Shown here: positions 19,969-30,821 of the stretch, piece by piece
Layout: the number at the start of each line of letters is the position of its first letter
Numbering within the stretch: the first letter of the stretch is position 1
Source: Mycobacterium sp. E796
GTDB taxonomy: Bacteria; Actinomycetota; Actinomycetes; Mycobacteriales; Mycobacteriaceae
Direction of reading: 5' to 3'
DNA length: 36,199 nucleotides
Assembly (NCBI RefSeq): GCF_001672815.1
Contig: NZ_LZKK01000043.1
Coordinates: 1 to 36,199, forward strand
Made by a program: the position numbers and the translations under genes
Notes under the pieces: model-generated
Told to the model about the DNA's origin: nothing
Seen by the model: only the letters and a program-made list of their open reading frames with translations
Databases searched by the model: none

Positions 19969-20625
19969 GTGCCGTCGTATCTGTTGCGCATCGAGCTAGC
20001 CGACCGCCCGGGCAGCCTGGGCTCGCTGGCCGTCGCGCTCGGTTCGGCGGGCGCCGACATCCTGTCGCTCGACGTGGTGGAGCGCAGCTCGGGTTATGCG
20101 ATCGACGACCTGGTCATCGAGCTTCCGCCGGGGGCGATGCCGGACCGGCTGATCACCGCCGCGGAATCACTGCCCAACGTCCGGGTGGACAGCGTCCGCC
20201 CGCACACCGGGCTGCTGGAGGCGCACCGCGAGCTGGAGCTTCTCGACCACGTCGCCGCCGCCGGCGATGACGCGTCGAGGCTGAAAGTCCTAGTCAACGA
20301 GGCTCCCAAGGTGCTGCGGGTCAGCTGGTGCACGGTGTTGCGCAGTTCGCAGGGGGAACTGGAACGCCTCGCCGACAGCCCCGGGTGCCCGGAAACCAAG
20401 GCCGATTCCGCCCCCTGGCTGCCGATCGAACGCGCGGCGGCACTGGACCATACCGCCGAGTGGGTGCCGCAGGCGTGGCGCGACATGGACACCACGATGG
20501 TCGCGGCGCCGCTGGGCGACCCGCACACCGCGGTGGTGCTGGGCCGTCCGGGGCCGGAATTCCGCCCGTCGGAGGTCGCCCGGCTGGGCTATCTGGCCGG
20601 CATCGTCGCGACGATGCTGCGCTGA
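19969..20625 (+). CDS. ACT-domain protein (Rv3013-like)
   Basis: A 218-residue cytosolic protein, the same length as M. tuberculosis Rv3013. The N-terminal ACT domain starts [30 protein letters not shown], with the DRPGSLG effector loop, continuing to about residue 75. The remainder ([39 protein letters not shown], then [21 protein letters not shown]) is a conserved actinobacterial domain, perhaps GAF-like. It is likely an amino-acid-sensing regulator, but the ligand and target are unknown. GTG 19969 is chosen over an upstream in-frame start that would read through the tandem repeat. The next gene (DUF5995-like) is convergent, 5 nt away. Confidence 0.85.
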   Translation: MPSYLLRIELADRPGSLGSLAVALGSAGADILSLDVVERSSGYAIDDLVIELPPGAMPDRLITAAESLPNVRVDSVRPHTGLLEAHRELELLDHVAAAGDDASRLKVLVNEAPKVLRVSWCTVLRSSQGELERLADSPGCPETKADSAPWLPIERAAALDHTAEWVPQAWRDMDTTMVAAPLGDPHTAVVLGRPGPEFRPSEVARLGYLAGIVATMLR

Positions 20626-20630
20626 GGCGT

Positions 20631-21301
20631 TCAGGTCAGCGGGGTCAGCAACAGCCGGGAACCCATCCCAACCGTGCGGGCCAGCCCCGCGGCATAAGCG
20701 TCGAACAACCCGCTGACCCGTCGCAGCTCCCACATCGTCTGCACGGTCAGCCACGCGAAATCGCGGGCCTTCGCGATGTCCCACGAGGTGATCAGGTGCG
20801 CGACCGGCTCGAGGTGATCGTCGATCGACCTTTCCAGGTCGTCGAGGAAGGACCGGCGGATCTCGGCCTCGACGCTGGCGAGGACGTCGTTGATGGTCTC
20901 GTAGTCCGCGTGTACGCCCGCGCTGTCCGGCGAGCACCGGCGCGCGGCGCACGTGGCGATCACGGCGAGCGGCAGGTCGTGCTCGATGTGCGCGTTCATG
21001 CCGGCAAGCGCGAATTGAATCGGCAGGATTCCCTTGGTGTCTCGGGCGGCGAACAGCGGCGCCCACGCCTTGGGCTTGGCCCCGGCGGCGTCGTATGCGT
21101 CGAACCAGTAACCGGCGAAGCGGACGTCGAGCTCGGTGACGAACGCGTCGTCGTGGAACACGCCCTTCGTGGCGAGCCGGTCCGCCATCATCTCGGTCAC
21201 TCGCAGATAGACGCCGTTGAACACCTCGGCACCGTCATCGGACGGCAGTTGTGCCGCGATGGCCCGCATGCGCGCGACCACGTCGGCAACGGAGTTCGGG
21301 C

Positions 21302-21305
<4 letters not shown>
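20631..21305 (-). CDS. DUF5995-like protein
   Basis: A 224-residue soluble protein of unknown function that I place tentatively in DUF5995. Conserved-looking segments are FHDDAFVTELDVRFAGYWFDAYD, KAWAPLFAARDTKGILPIQFALAGMNAHI and EHDLPLAVIATC, rich in His and Asp that could bind metal (inference). There is no signal peptide or membrane segment. GTG 21305 overlaps the upstream PLP-enzyme stop as GTGA, so it is the last gene of a ligA-led translationally coupled trio. It is not next to ligA in M. tuberculosis. Confidence 0.7.
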
Positions 21306-24513
<3,208 letters not shown>

Positions 24514-24590
24514 TCGAAGGGCGCCGACGGCCGACTGCGACACCTCAGTCACATCGGCCACACCCGTCTCTCCGAGAGCCGGCACCCCAT

Positions 24591-24660
24591 GTGCCCGCCT
24601 CACAGCGACTATTCGCGGGCCCGACGCCGGCCGAGTCAGGAGTCGCTGTGAGGCGGGCAC
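24591..24660. terminator. Perfect 20-bp inverted repeat between the arsR-like gene and ligA
   Basis: GTGCCCGCCTCACAGCGACT (24591-24610) and its exact reverse complement (24641-24660) flank a 30-nt GC-rich loop with CGGGCCCG. It lies 35 nt behind the arsR-like stop and 90 nt before ligA, so it can act as a terminator insulating ligA. No U tract follows on either strand. Confidence 0.6.
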
Positions 24661-24695
24661 TACGGCACATCCCTCCGAGCTGTGACCGGAGTGAC

Positions 24696-25013
24696 TCACT
24701 CCTCTTCCACGTACGCCCGCAATCTCTCCACCGCGGCGTCCCAGCGCCGCGACAGCTGGTCGAGGTAGTCGCTGGCCCGGGCCAGCGGTTCGGTCCGCAC
24801 GGTCCAGACCCGCTCGCGACCCCGGCGGGCGCTGCTGACCAGCCCGGCGTTCTCCAGCAGCGCCAGGTGCTTGCTGGCGGCCTGCCGTGTGACCGGAATA
24901 GCTTGCGTGACTTGCGATGTCGAGCTCGGCCCGACGTCGCAGAGTCGCACGATGATGCGCAGCCGATTCGCGTCCCCCAGCGCGTCGAACAGCGGCGCGC
25001 CGACGGCGCTCAT
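24696..25013 (-). CDS. ArsR/SmtB-family transcriptional regulator
   Basis: A 105-residue winged-helix repressor. It begins GAPLFDALGDANRLRIIVRL, and the recognition helix region reads STSQVTQAIPVTRQAASKHLALLENAGLVSSARRGRERVW, the typical ArsR HTH. There is no cysteine pair of the metal-sensing type in the HTH, so it is probably one of the non-metal ArsR proteins paired with SRPBCC (AHSA1) partners. ATG 25013 is fixed by the ATGA overlap with the upstream gene. The downstream 20-bp inverted repeat probably ends the transcript. Confidence 0.88.
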   Translation of the reverse strand: MSAVGAPLFDALGDANRLRIIVRLCDVGPSSTSQVTQAIPVTRQAASKHLALLENAGLVSSARRGRERVWTVRTEPLARASDYLDQLSRRWDAAVERLRAYVEEE

Positions 25014-25495
25014 ACCCGGGTGCCCTCCAGATACCGGCGCACGAGATCGGTCTGGATGGCCCATCCCTCGGAGTTCGCCTCGAACGCGGAAGCGCGACGC
25101 GCCGCCGGGATGGCGTCGAAACCAGACTCGGTGATCGTGAGCAGCACACCCTCGGGCGTCTCGGCGAGCGTGAACTCGACCAGCGTGGTCGGCTCGTCTT
25201 CGACATCCGGCTCGCCCGCGCACGGCTGCCAGCGGTAGGCGAACCGCCGCTTGGGCTCGATCGCGACGATCTGCCAGGTGCTCTTGACGCCGGCGTGCGG
25301 CTCCTGGCGCTTGGCGACCTCCTCATCGACGGTGGTCGGGGTGATGGTCGCGCCGATCGGCGCTCCCTCGACGAAAGGCCCGTCGAAGCGGACGCCGAAC
25401 CAGCGCCCGAACTGCTCGGCGTCCGTGATGGCCCGCCACACCCGGTCCAGCGGCGCGCGCAACACGACTTGCTTCTGAATTCGATCAGTACTCAT
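25010..25495 (-). CDS. SRPBCC / AHSA1-family protein
   Basis: A 161-residue START-like (activator of Hsp90 ATPase homologue 1-like) protein with a hydrophobic ligand cavity. Conserved segments are VVLRAPLDRVWRAITDAEQFGRWFGVRFDGPFVEGA near the start, then FAYRWQP and TLVEFTLAETPEGVLLTITESGFD. Its ligand is unknown. ATG 25495 has an excellent AGGAGG six bases upstream; a TTG at 25501 is in frame but would lie too close to it. The stop overlaps the arsR-like ATG. ArsR-SRPBCC operons are common in actinobacteria and usually self-repressed, which fits the palindromes just upstream. Confidence 0.88.
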   Translation of the reverse strand: MSTDRIQKQVVLRAPLDRVWRAITDAEQFGRWFGVRFDGPFVEGAPIGATITPTTVDEEVAKRQEPHAGVKSTWQIVAIEPKRRFAYRWQPCAGEPDVEDEPTTLVEFTLAETPEGVLLTITESGFDAIPAARRASAFEANSEGWAIQTDLVRRYLEGTRV

Positions 25496-25504
25496 ATGCA
25501 ACCT

Positions 25505-25521
25505 CCTGATTGCCTATCAGG
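25505..25521. promoter_or_regulatory. Inverted repeat CCTGAT-N5-ATCAGG before the SRPBCC gene
   Basis: Perfect 6-bp arms at 25505-25510 and 25516-25521. It includes the Shine-Dalgarno AGGAGG side of the leader, so it could be an ArsR operator or an RNA hairpin affecting initiation. Confidence 0.45.
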
Positions 25522-25543
25522 CTGTCACAACCCGACGCGAAGC

Positions 25544-25559
25544 GCAACCAATTGGTTGC
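25544..25559. promoter_or_regulatory. 16-bp perfect palindrome, probable ArsR operator
   Basis: GCAACCAATTGGTTGC has no spacer and is AT-rich at its centre in otherwise GC-rich DNA. It sits between the MetE-C-like stop (25560) and the SRPBCC start, where the arsR operon promoter must lie. Autoregulation is inferred. Confidence 0.6.
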
Positions 25560-26588
25560 CTATTCGATGGCGTCCGGGTCTTCGGCGAACGCCTCGGCGG
25601 CCTTGCGGGCGAGCTCGATCGCGGTCCGGGCCCACTGCGGCGTCGCGCCCGCCAGGCCACACGCGGGCGTCACGCCGATGCGATCGCGCAACGCCGAACG
25701 GCCGAATCCGAGCCGATCGGTCACCGCGACGACAGCGGCGGCCGCCTCCTCGGCTGAGGGCCGCTTTGGCGGCGCCGTCGCCGGGACCACGCCCAGCGCG
25801 ACGGTGCGGCCCGACTCCACGAAGGCCGCGATGCCGTCCAGGTCCTCGGCGCGCAGCGTGCCGGCGTCCACGGATACGCCACCAATCCCGCTGCGCTGCA
25901 ACAGATCCCACGGCAACGCCGGCGCGCAGCTATGCAGCAGCACGGCCGCGCCGACGGTCGCGGCGCACGTGTCGAGCAGTCCCAGGGCAACGGCCTCGTC
26001 GAGCGGGGCCACCGGGCTCAGCGACGTCACCCCGCTCAGCTGACCGCCCAACGCCGCCGGCAGCGACGGCTCGTCGAACTGCACCACCACCGGCGTATCG
26101 AGGCGGCGGGCGAGCGAAGAACGGTGCGCCGCAACGCCTTCGGCCAGTGACGCCGCCAGGTCGCGCACGGCACCAGGGTCGGTGATGGCCCGGTGCCCGT
26201 TGGCGAGCTCGAGCCCGGCGGCCAGGGTGATCGGCCCGGGGGCCTGCATCTTGACAACGCGCTCACTGCCGCGCAGGCCCGCCGTCTCCCAGGCCTCCTC
26301 CAGCGCGTCCATGTCTTCGTCGAGGAGGCTGACGGCGCGCCGCGTCACGGCGCCGGGCCGGGCGACGATGCGATAGCCGCGCGGCACCGTGTCGATCGCG
26401 ACGTCGACCAGCAGCGCGCCGGCCCGCCCGAACAGGTCGGCACCGACTCCGCGGGCCGGTAGCTCGACGATGTGGGCCAGCGCGCCCGCCAGCTCGCCGA
26501 CCACCACCGCGGCGGCCTCGCGCGCCGCGGTGCCGGGCCACGATCCGACGCCGCTGCCCGTCGCGAACGGATGCGCCAAAACACTCAC
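25560..26588 (-). CDS. MetE C-terminal-like (cobalamin-independent methionine synthase-like) protein (Rv3015c-like)
   Basis: A 342-residue protein of the UROD/MetE-like TIM-barrel superfamily, corresponding only to the C-terminal catalytic half of MetE. It starts HPFATGSGVGSWPGT and has VVKMQAPGPITLAAGLEL, VVVQFDEPSLPA, the zinc-type motif LLHSC (HxC) and the late Cys in VTPACGLAGATP. The zinc ligands used for thiol activation are thus largely retained, yet full-length MetE has over 700 residues, so this may be a separate methyltransferase. The substrate is unknown. GTG 26588 is six bases after TACGGT (leaderless). Confidence 0.82.
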   Translation of the reverse strand: MSVLAHPFATGSGVGSWPGTAAREAAAVVVGELAGALAHIVELPARGVGADLFGRAGALLVDVAIDTVPRGYRIVARPGAVTRRAVSLLDEDMDALEEAWETAGLRGSERVVKMQAPGPITLAAGLELANGHRAITDPGAVRDLAASLAEGVAAHRSSLARRLDTPVVVQFDEPSLPAALGGQLSGVTSLSPVAPLDEAVALGLLDTCAATVGAAVLLHSCAPALPWDLLQRSGIGGVSVDAGTLRAEDLDGIAAFVESGRTVALGVVPATAPPKRPSAEEAAAAVVAVTDRLGFGRSALRDRIGVTPACGLAGATPQWARTAIELARKAAEAFAEDPDAIE

Positions 26589-26594
26589 CGGCCA

Positions 26595-26600
26595 ACCGTA
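26595..26600 (-). promoter_or_regulatory. -10 box for the MetE-C-like gene, leaderless
   Basis: TACGGT on the minus strand ends 6 nt before GTG 26588. Confidence 0.45.
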
Positions 26601-26646
26601 TTCGACGTCGCTTGGCGCGCCGGTCGCGAGGGGTGTTGCGGCGGGG

Positions 26647-26652
26647 TAGGTT
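26647..26652 (+). promoter_or_regulatory. -10 box for lpqA
   Basis: TAGGTT on the plus strand is followed by AGAAGGG (to 26666) and then GTG 26675 at 8-nt spacing, implying a short leader with a ribosome site. Confidence 0.4.
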
Positions 26653-26674
26653 CTAGCCGAGAAGGGTGCAAACG

Positions 26675-27319
26675 GTGGGGCGTAGAGCGAGGTTCACCAG
26701 GCCGCTGCTGTTGATGGGCGCGGTGCTGCTGGCGGCGGCGTGCACCCGGGTGGTGGGCGGCACCGCCCTCCCGGGATTCGGGCCCGCCGCCAAGGGCGTC
26801 CAGGGCGTGAACGTCGACACGATCCTGCTGGATCAGTCCCGGATGCGGGCCATCACCGGCGCGGGCGAGCACCTGACGATCATTCCCTCGATGGACGGCA
26901 CCCGCCCGGTGGACATCGACGCGCTCGCCGAGGCCACGCCGGCCGAGTGCCGGTTCCTCTATGCCGAAACGGCGACCTTCGGCCCCGACATCGAGGAGTT
27001 TCACAAGACCACCTTCCAGGACCCGCCCGACGGGGCGCTGATCTCCGAGGGCGCCGCCGCCTACCAGGACGTCGACACCGCGCGACGGGCGTTCAGCGCC
27101 CTGGTCGGCTCCGTCCGCGGCTGCGCGGGCGGCTCGGCGGGCGAGTCGTTGGTCGGCGGGTGGACCGCCGACGCAACATCGCTGCACCTCGGACCCGGCG
27201 GGTGCGGCCGCGACTACCGGGTGCTGAAGGTGGCCATGGTGGAGGTCACGTTCTGCGGCTTCGCGCAATCGGTGTCGGACATCGTGATGACGAACATTGC
27301 GGCCAACATTCCGGGCTAG
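26675..27319 (+). CDS. lpqA: Lipoprotein LpqA (Rv3016-like), PknH-like sensor domain
   Basis: A 214-residue exported lipoprotein. The signal peptide has RRARFTRP then LLLMGAVLLAAA, with lipobox AAAC and lipidated Cys23. The rest resembles the extracellular sensor domain found in PknH and several mycobacterial lipoproteins: PVDIDALAEATPAECRFLY, FQDPPDGALISEGAAAYQD, and paired cysteines (GCAGG, GGCGRDYR, VTFCGFAQS) likely to form disulfides. The ligand is unknown. GTG 26675 is preferred because of AGAAGGG upstream; GTG 26666 in the same frame is the alternative. The stop lies 1 bp from the convergent DUF4190-like stop. The esx/PE/PPE genes that follow lpqA in M. tuberculosis are absent. Confidence 0.86.
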   Translation: MGRRARFTRPLLLMGAVLLAAACTRVVGGTALPGFGPAAKGVQGVNVDTILLDQSRMRAITGAGEHLTIIPSMDGTRPVDIDALAEATPAECRFLYAETATFGPDIEEFHKTTFQDPPDGALISEGAAAYQDVDTARRAFSALVGSVRGCAGGSAGESLVGGWTADATSLHLGPGGCGRDYRVLKVAMVEVTFCGFAQSVSDIVMTNIAANIPG

Positions 27320-27320
27320 C

Positions 27321-27605
27321 TCACCAGTGCGCCGTCGCCATCAGCTCGAAGTTGGGGTGGCCGTACTTGACCCACATCGCCACGTGCAGGGCCGTCATAG
27401 CCGCCGACACCGCCAGGGCCGCGATCGCCAACCCGAAGCCGTTCTGCCCGCGGTGCTTGACCTGATGCAGCGCGACGACGGCAAAGATGCTGCTCAGCAG
27501 CGGGCTGCCGTACATGCCCATGAGGCTCAGCACGAAGGCCGCAATAGCCAAGGCGTTGGTCTGGACGGACGATTCCTCACGCGCCGCGACTTGCTGGGTG
27601 CTCAT
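27321..27605 (-). CDS. Small DUF4190-like membrane protein
   Basis: A 94-residue protein with two to three hydrophobic segments: ALAIAAFVLSLMGMYGSPLLSSIFAVVALHQVK (about 18-50) and GLAIAALAVSAAMTALHVAMW (about 57-77). The H-Q-V-K-H-R-G-Q-N-G-F turn between helices is the pattern seen in DUF4190 proteins (ALxxIxxxGxxGxGLAxAGL-like). Function unknown. ATG 27605 is chosen because AAAGGAG lies eight bases upstream; a longer frame from 27632 lacks such a site. Direct repeats at 27651-27679 lie just upstream. Confidence 0.75.
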   Translation of the reverse strand: MSTQQVAAREESSVQTNALAIAAFVLSLMGMYGSPLLSSIFAVVALHQVKHRGQNGFGLAIAALAVSAAMTALHVAMWVKYGHPNFELMATAHW

Positions 27606-27650
27606 GTCTGTTGCTCCTTTCCTGGCTGTCACGGAAAGGATCGGAAACCG

Positions 27651-27679
27651 CCCTTGGCGGATCCTTGATGAATCCTTGA
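27651..27679. promoter_or_regulatory. Triple 7-bp direct repeat with 11-bp period upstream of the DUF4190-like gene
   Basis: On the plus strand CCCTTGG (27651-27657), TCCTTGA (27662-27668) and TCCTTGA (27673-27679) are each separated by 4 bp; the last two are identical. A 7-bp repeat at 11-bp period is the arrangement bound by OmpR/PhoP-type response regulators. The regulator is unknown. Confidence 0.5.
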
Positions 27680-27710
27680 GGCGCTCGGCGCGGGCGCTCA
27701 GCGCGCGGAA

Positions 27711-28787
27711 TCAGCGCGACGTGCCGGCGATCGTGGCGCTGCCCAGCACCTCGTCGCCGTCGGGATCCGGTCGGTACAGCACCAGCGTCTGCCCGGCCGC
27801 CACGCCCCGCAGCGGGACGCGCAGCCGAACGACGAGCTCGTCGCCGACCAGTTCGGCCACGGCGCCGACCGTCTCGCCGTGCGCCCGGACCTGGACCACG
27901 CACTCGACGGGCCCGTCCAGCGGGGCCCCCGCGGTAAAGACCGGCGACCGCCCGACCAGGCCGTGCACGTCGAGGTCGGCCGCCTCCCCGACCTCGACCG
28001 TCGACGTCTCGGCGTCGATCGACGTCACGTAGCGCGGGCGCCCGTCGGGCCCCGGGCCGGCGATGCCCAGCCCCTTGCGTTGCCCGATGGTGAAACCGTG
28101 CACCCCGTCGTGGGTGGCCAGCACCGCCCCGTCGGCGGTCACGACGGCGCCGCGGCGCACCCCGATGCGCTCCCCAAGGAAGGCCCGGGTGTCCCCGGAC
28201 GGGATGAAGCAGATGTCGTGGCTGTCCGGCTTGTCGGCGACGGCCAACCGGCGCCGGGCGGCCTCGGCCCGGATTTCGGGCTTGGGGGTGTCCCCGATCG
28301 GGAACGCCGCGTGCCGCAACTGCTCGGCGGTCAGCACGGCCAGCACGTAGGACTGGTCCTTGTCCCGGTCGACGGCGCGGCGCAGCCGCCCGCCGGACAG
28401 CCGCGCGTAGTGGCCGGTGGCCACCGTGTCGAAGCCCAGCGCAACGGCCTTCGCCGACAGGGCCGAGAACTTGATTCGCTGATTACACCGCACGCAGGGG
28501 TTGGGGGTCTCGCCGCGCGCGTACGACTCGACGAAATCGTCGATCACGTCCGCCTTGAATCTCTCGGCGAAATCCCATACGTAGAAAGGGATTCCGAGCA
28601 CGTCGGCGACGCGGCGCGCATCCGAGGCGTCTTCTTTGGAACAGCAGCCGCGTGAGCCGGTGCGCAGCGTGCCCGGCGCCGAGGACAGCGCCAGGTGCAC
28701 CCCGACCACGTCGTGCCCGGCGTCGACCATGCGGGCGGCGGCGACGGACGAATCGACGCCGCCACTCATCGCGGCGAGGACCTTCAC
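27711..28787 (-). CDS. mnmA: tRNA-specific 2-thiouridylase MnmA (TrmU)
   Basis: Thiolates U34 of Lys, Glu and Gln tRNAs, with sulfur passed from IscS. The protein has 358 residues. The PP-loop SGGVDSS is at 8-14, the first catalytic Cys98 lies in NPCVRCN (CxxC-like pair 98/101), the second in HDICFI (about residue 199), and GDTRAFL and [12 protein letters not shown] follow. The C-terminal beta-barrel starts near residue 240. GTG 28787 directly abuts the iscS stop (28788), giving a sulfur-donor/acceptor operon. It stops 105 nt before the DUF4190-like start. Confidence 0.97.
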   Translation of the reverse strand: MKVLAAMSGGVDSSVAAARMVDAGHDVVGVHLALSSAPGTLRTGSRGCCSKEDASDARRVADVLGIPFYVWDFAERFKADVIDDFVESYARGETPNPCVRCNQRIKFSALSAKAVALGFDTVATGHYARLSGGRLRRAVDRDKDQSYVLAVLTAEQLRHAAFPIGDTPKPEIRAEAARRRLAVADKPDSHDICFIPSGDTRAFLGERIGVRRGAVVTADGAVLATHDGVHGFTIGQRKGLGIAGPGPDGRPRYVTSIDAETSTVEVGEAADLDVHGLVGRSPVFTAGAPLDGPVECVVQVRAHGETVGAVAELVGDELVVRLRVPLRGVAAGQTLVLYRPDPDGDEVLGSATIAGTSR

Positions 28788-29966
28788 TTACGGCGCCCCC
28801 GCGGCGGCCAGCGCGGCCCGCCGGGCGCGGTCCACGGCGCCGGGCAGCACCCGCAGCACCGCATCCACGTCGGCATCAACGCTGGTGTGCCCCAACGACA
28901 GTCGCAACGACCCGCGCGCGCTCGCCGGGTCGGCGCCCATCGCGACCAGCACGTGCGACGGCTGCGCCACACCGGCGGTGCAGGCCGAGCCGGTCGAGCA
29001 CTCGATCCCGTTGGCGTCCAACAGCATCAACAGCGCGTCGCCCTCGCAACCGCGGAACGTGAAGTGGGCGTTGCCGGGCAGCCGCAGAGGGTCGCGGGCG
29101 CCGTTGAGGCTGACGTCGTCGATGCCGGACAGCACGCCCTCGACCAGGCGATCACGCAACGTCCGCAGCCGCCCGCTGTGGGCCTCGAGGCCGTCCACCG
29201 CGATCCGGGCCGCCGCCGCCATGCCGACGGCGCCGACGACATCCGGTGTGCCGGAACGGATGTCGCGCTCCTGGCCGCCGCCGTGCGACAGCGGCACGCA
29301 GGCGACGTCGCGGCGCAGCAGCAGCGCCCCCACGGCGGGCGGACCGCCGAACTTGTGCGCGGTCACGCTCATCGCCGAAAGACCGCTGGCCGCGAAGCCA
29401 ACGGGCAGCTGCCCCACCGCCTGAACCGCATCGCTGTGCATCGGGACGCCGAATTCGGCGGCGACGGCCGCGAGTTCGGCGACCGGCATCACGGTGCCGA
29501 CCTCGTTGTTGGCCCACATCACCGACACCAGCGCGACGTCGTCGTGGCCTTGCAGCGCCTCGCGCAGCGCGGCCGCCGACACCGAGCCATCGGCCGCGGT
29601 GGGCAGCCAGGTCACCTCCGCGCCTTCGTGCTCGACGAGCCAGTTCACCGAGTCCAGCACCGCGTGGTGTTCCACCTCACTGGCGATGATGCGCCGGTGC
29701 GACGGATCGGCGCCGCGGCGGGCCCAATAGATGCCCTTGACGGCCAGGTTGTCGCTCTCGGTGCCGCCCGCGGTGAAGATGACCTCCGACGGGCGCGCGC
29801 CCAGTTTGTCGGCGATCAGCTCCCGGGACTCCTCGATGCGCCGCCGCGCCGCCCGCCCGCTGGTGTGCAGCGAGGACGCGTTGCCGACGGTGCCGAGCGC
29901 GGCCGTCATCGCCTCGATGGCGGCGGGGTGCATCGGGGTGGTGGCGGCGTGGTCGAGATAAACCAT
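28788..29966 (-). CDS. iscS: Cysteine desulfurase IscS
   Basis: A PLP enzyme turning cysteine into alanine and a protein persulfide for tRNA thiolation and Fe-S clusters. The protein has 392 residues. The start [14 protein letters not shown] is typical; PLP contacts lie in [25 protein letters not shown] and [11 protein letters not shown]; the Schiff-base Lys is in TAHKFGGPP; and the persulfide Cys sits in the short loop STGSACTAG (Cys in SAC), the long-loop IscS rather than SufS type. ATG 29966 is chosen; GTG 29978 would add four residues. mnmA follows immediately. Isolated from any isc/suf operon, so tRNA thiolation is the clearest use. Confidence 0.95.
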   Translation of the reverse strand: MVYLDHAATTPMHPAAIEAMTAALGTVGNASSLHTSGRAARRRIEESRELIADKLGARPSEVIFTAGGTESDNLAVKGIYWARRGADPSHRRIIASEVEHHAVLDSVNWLVEHEGAEVTWLPTAADGSVSAAALREALQGHDDVALVSVMWANNEVGTVMPVAELAAVAAEFGVPMHSDAVQAVGQLPVGFAASGLSAMSVTAHKFGGPPAVGALLLRRDVACVPLSHGGGQERDIRSGTPDVVGAVGMAAAARIAVDGLEAHSGRLRTLRDRLVEGVLSGIDDVSLNGARDPLRLPGNAHFTFRGCEGDALLMLLDANGIECSTGSACTAGVAQPSHVLVAMGADPASARGSLRLSLGHTSVDADVDAVLRVLPGAVDRARRAALAAAGAP

Positions 29967-29999
29967 GACGCGCCCCACGATACCTGCAGGTCTGTATAG

Positions 30000-30821
30000 C
30001 TAACCCACCAGCACGTGGCGGCGCCGGGGGCGCTGCGGCACTCCCACACCGACCGCCGACTCGCAGCGGCGGGCCAGCGCCCGCCGATCGGTGCCCGGCA
30101 GCTGCAGGGATTCCACGTGAACGTGCGCCAGGGTGCGGCGCACGGCCAGCAATCGGCACATCGACCGCCACAGGGTGTCGTCACCGACGAAGGCGGGAGC
30201 GGTCGAAACTCCGCCGTCGACGTGGTGGTAGGTCAACCGCAGCGGTTGCACCGGGCGGCCGGCATCGATCGCGGCCTGGAACATCGCCGGGTAGAACGAG
30301 CCGCAGGCCACCCCGCACCACGTGGTGCCCTCCGGGAATGCCACCACGGTCTGACCGGCCTGCAGCCGCTGCGCGACGGTCTCGACCACCCAGGGCAGCC
30401 GCCGCAGGTTGGCCCGCTCGATGGGAATGATCTTGAGCAGGCGCACCGACAGAGCACCGAACAAGTCGGCGCGGGCCACGAACGAGCCGGGCAGCACCGA
30501 GCCGATGGCGAACACGTCCAGCCAGGACATGTGGGGGCTGACCACCAGGACCCCGCGCAGGTTGCGGATCGGACTGCCGGACACGCTGATCCGGACGCCG
30601 AAACAGCGCAGCAGCACCCGGCAGCAGAACCGTTGCACACGCGCCCGGCCCGGCAGCGGCACCAGCGCCAGCGGCACCACCGGCACCAACAGCAGCGCCA
30701 GCATGACCCGAAGCGTCACCCGCAGCACCACCCGCCACCGCGACGACGCGGGGCCCACCCGCACACAGCTGCTGTCGCACGTCGCGCGTGGCAGCCAGGC
30801 GTGGGCGGCGGGGGCGTTCAC
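30000..30821 (-). CDS. PlsC-family 1-acyl-glycerol-phosphate acyltransferase-like protein (Rv3026c-like)
   Basis: A 273-residue membrane-associated acyltransferase. There is a hydrophobic helix at about 32-57 (VLRVTLRVMLALLLVPVVPL), then the HX4D catalytic motif SPHMSWLD (His97, Asp102) and FPEGTTWCG (162-170), the two blocks of the PlsC/LPLAT family. Acyl donor and acceptor are unknown. GTG 30821 (VNAPAAHAWLP) overlaps the stop of the upstream GNAT-type gene as GTGA. Pairing with an OlsB-like N-acyltransferase is the OlsB-OlsA arrangement of ornithine-lipid synthesis; that this pair does so is inference. Confidence 0.88.
   Translation of the reverse strand: MNAPAAHAWLPRATCDSSCVRVGPASSRWRVVLRVTLRVMLALLLVPVVPLALVPLPGRARVQRFCCRVLLRCFGVRISVSGSPIRNLRGVLVVSPHMSWLDVFAIGSVLPGSFVARADLFGALSVRLLKIIPIERANLRRLPWVVETVAQRLQAGQTVVAFPEGTTWCGVACGSFYPAMFQAAIDAGRPVQPLRLTYHHVDGGVSTAPAFVGDDTLWRSMCRLLAVRRTLAHVHVESLQLPGTDRRALARRCESAVGVGVPQRPRRRHVLVG

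Noticed and set aside
17282..19999. Open frame of 905 codons antisense to pfkA and gatA
   Set aside because: Same GC-driven effect; it crosses several certain genes and has no recognisable domain.
26589..26674. Cobalamin or SAM riboswitch for the MetE-C-like gene
   Set aside because: The start is six bases from a -10 box, so there is no 5' leader to hold a riboswitch.
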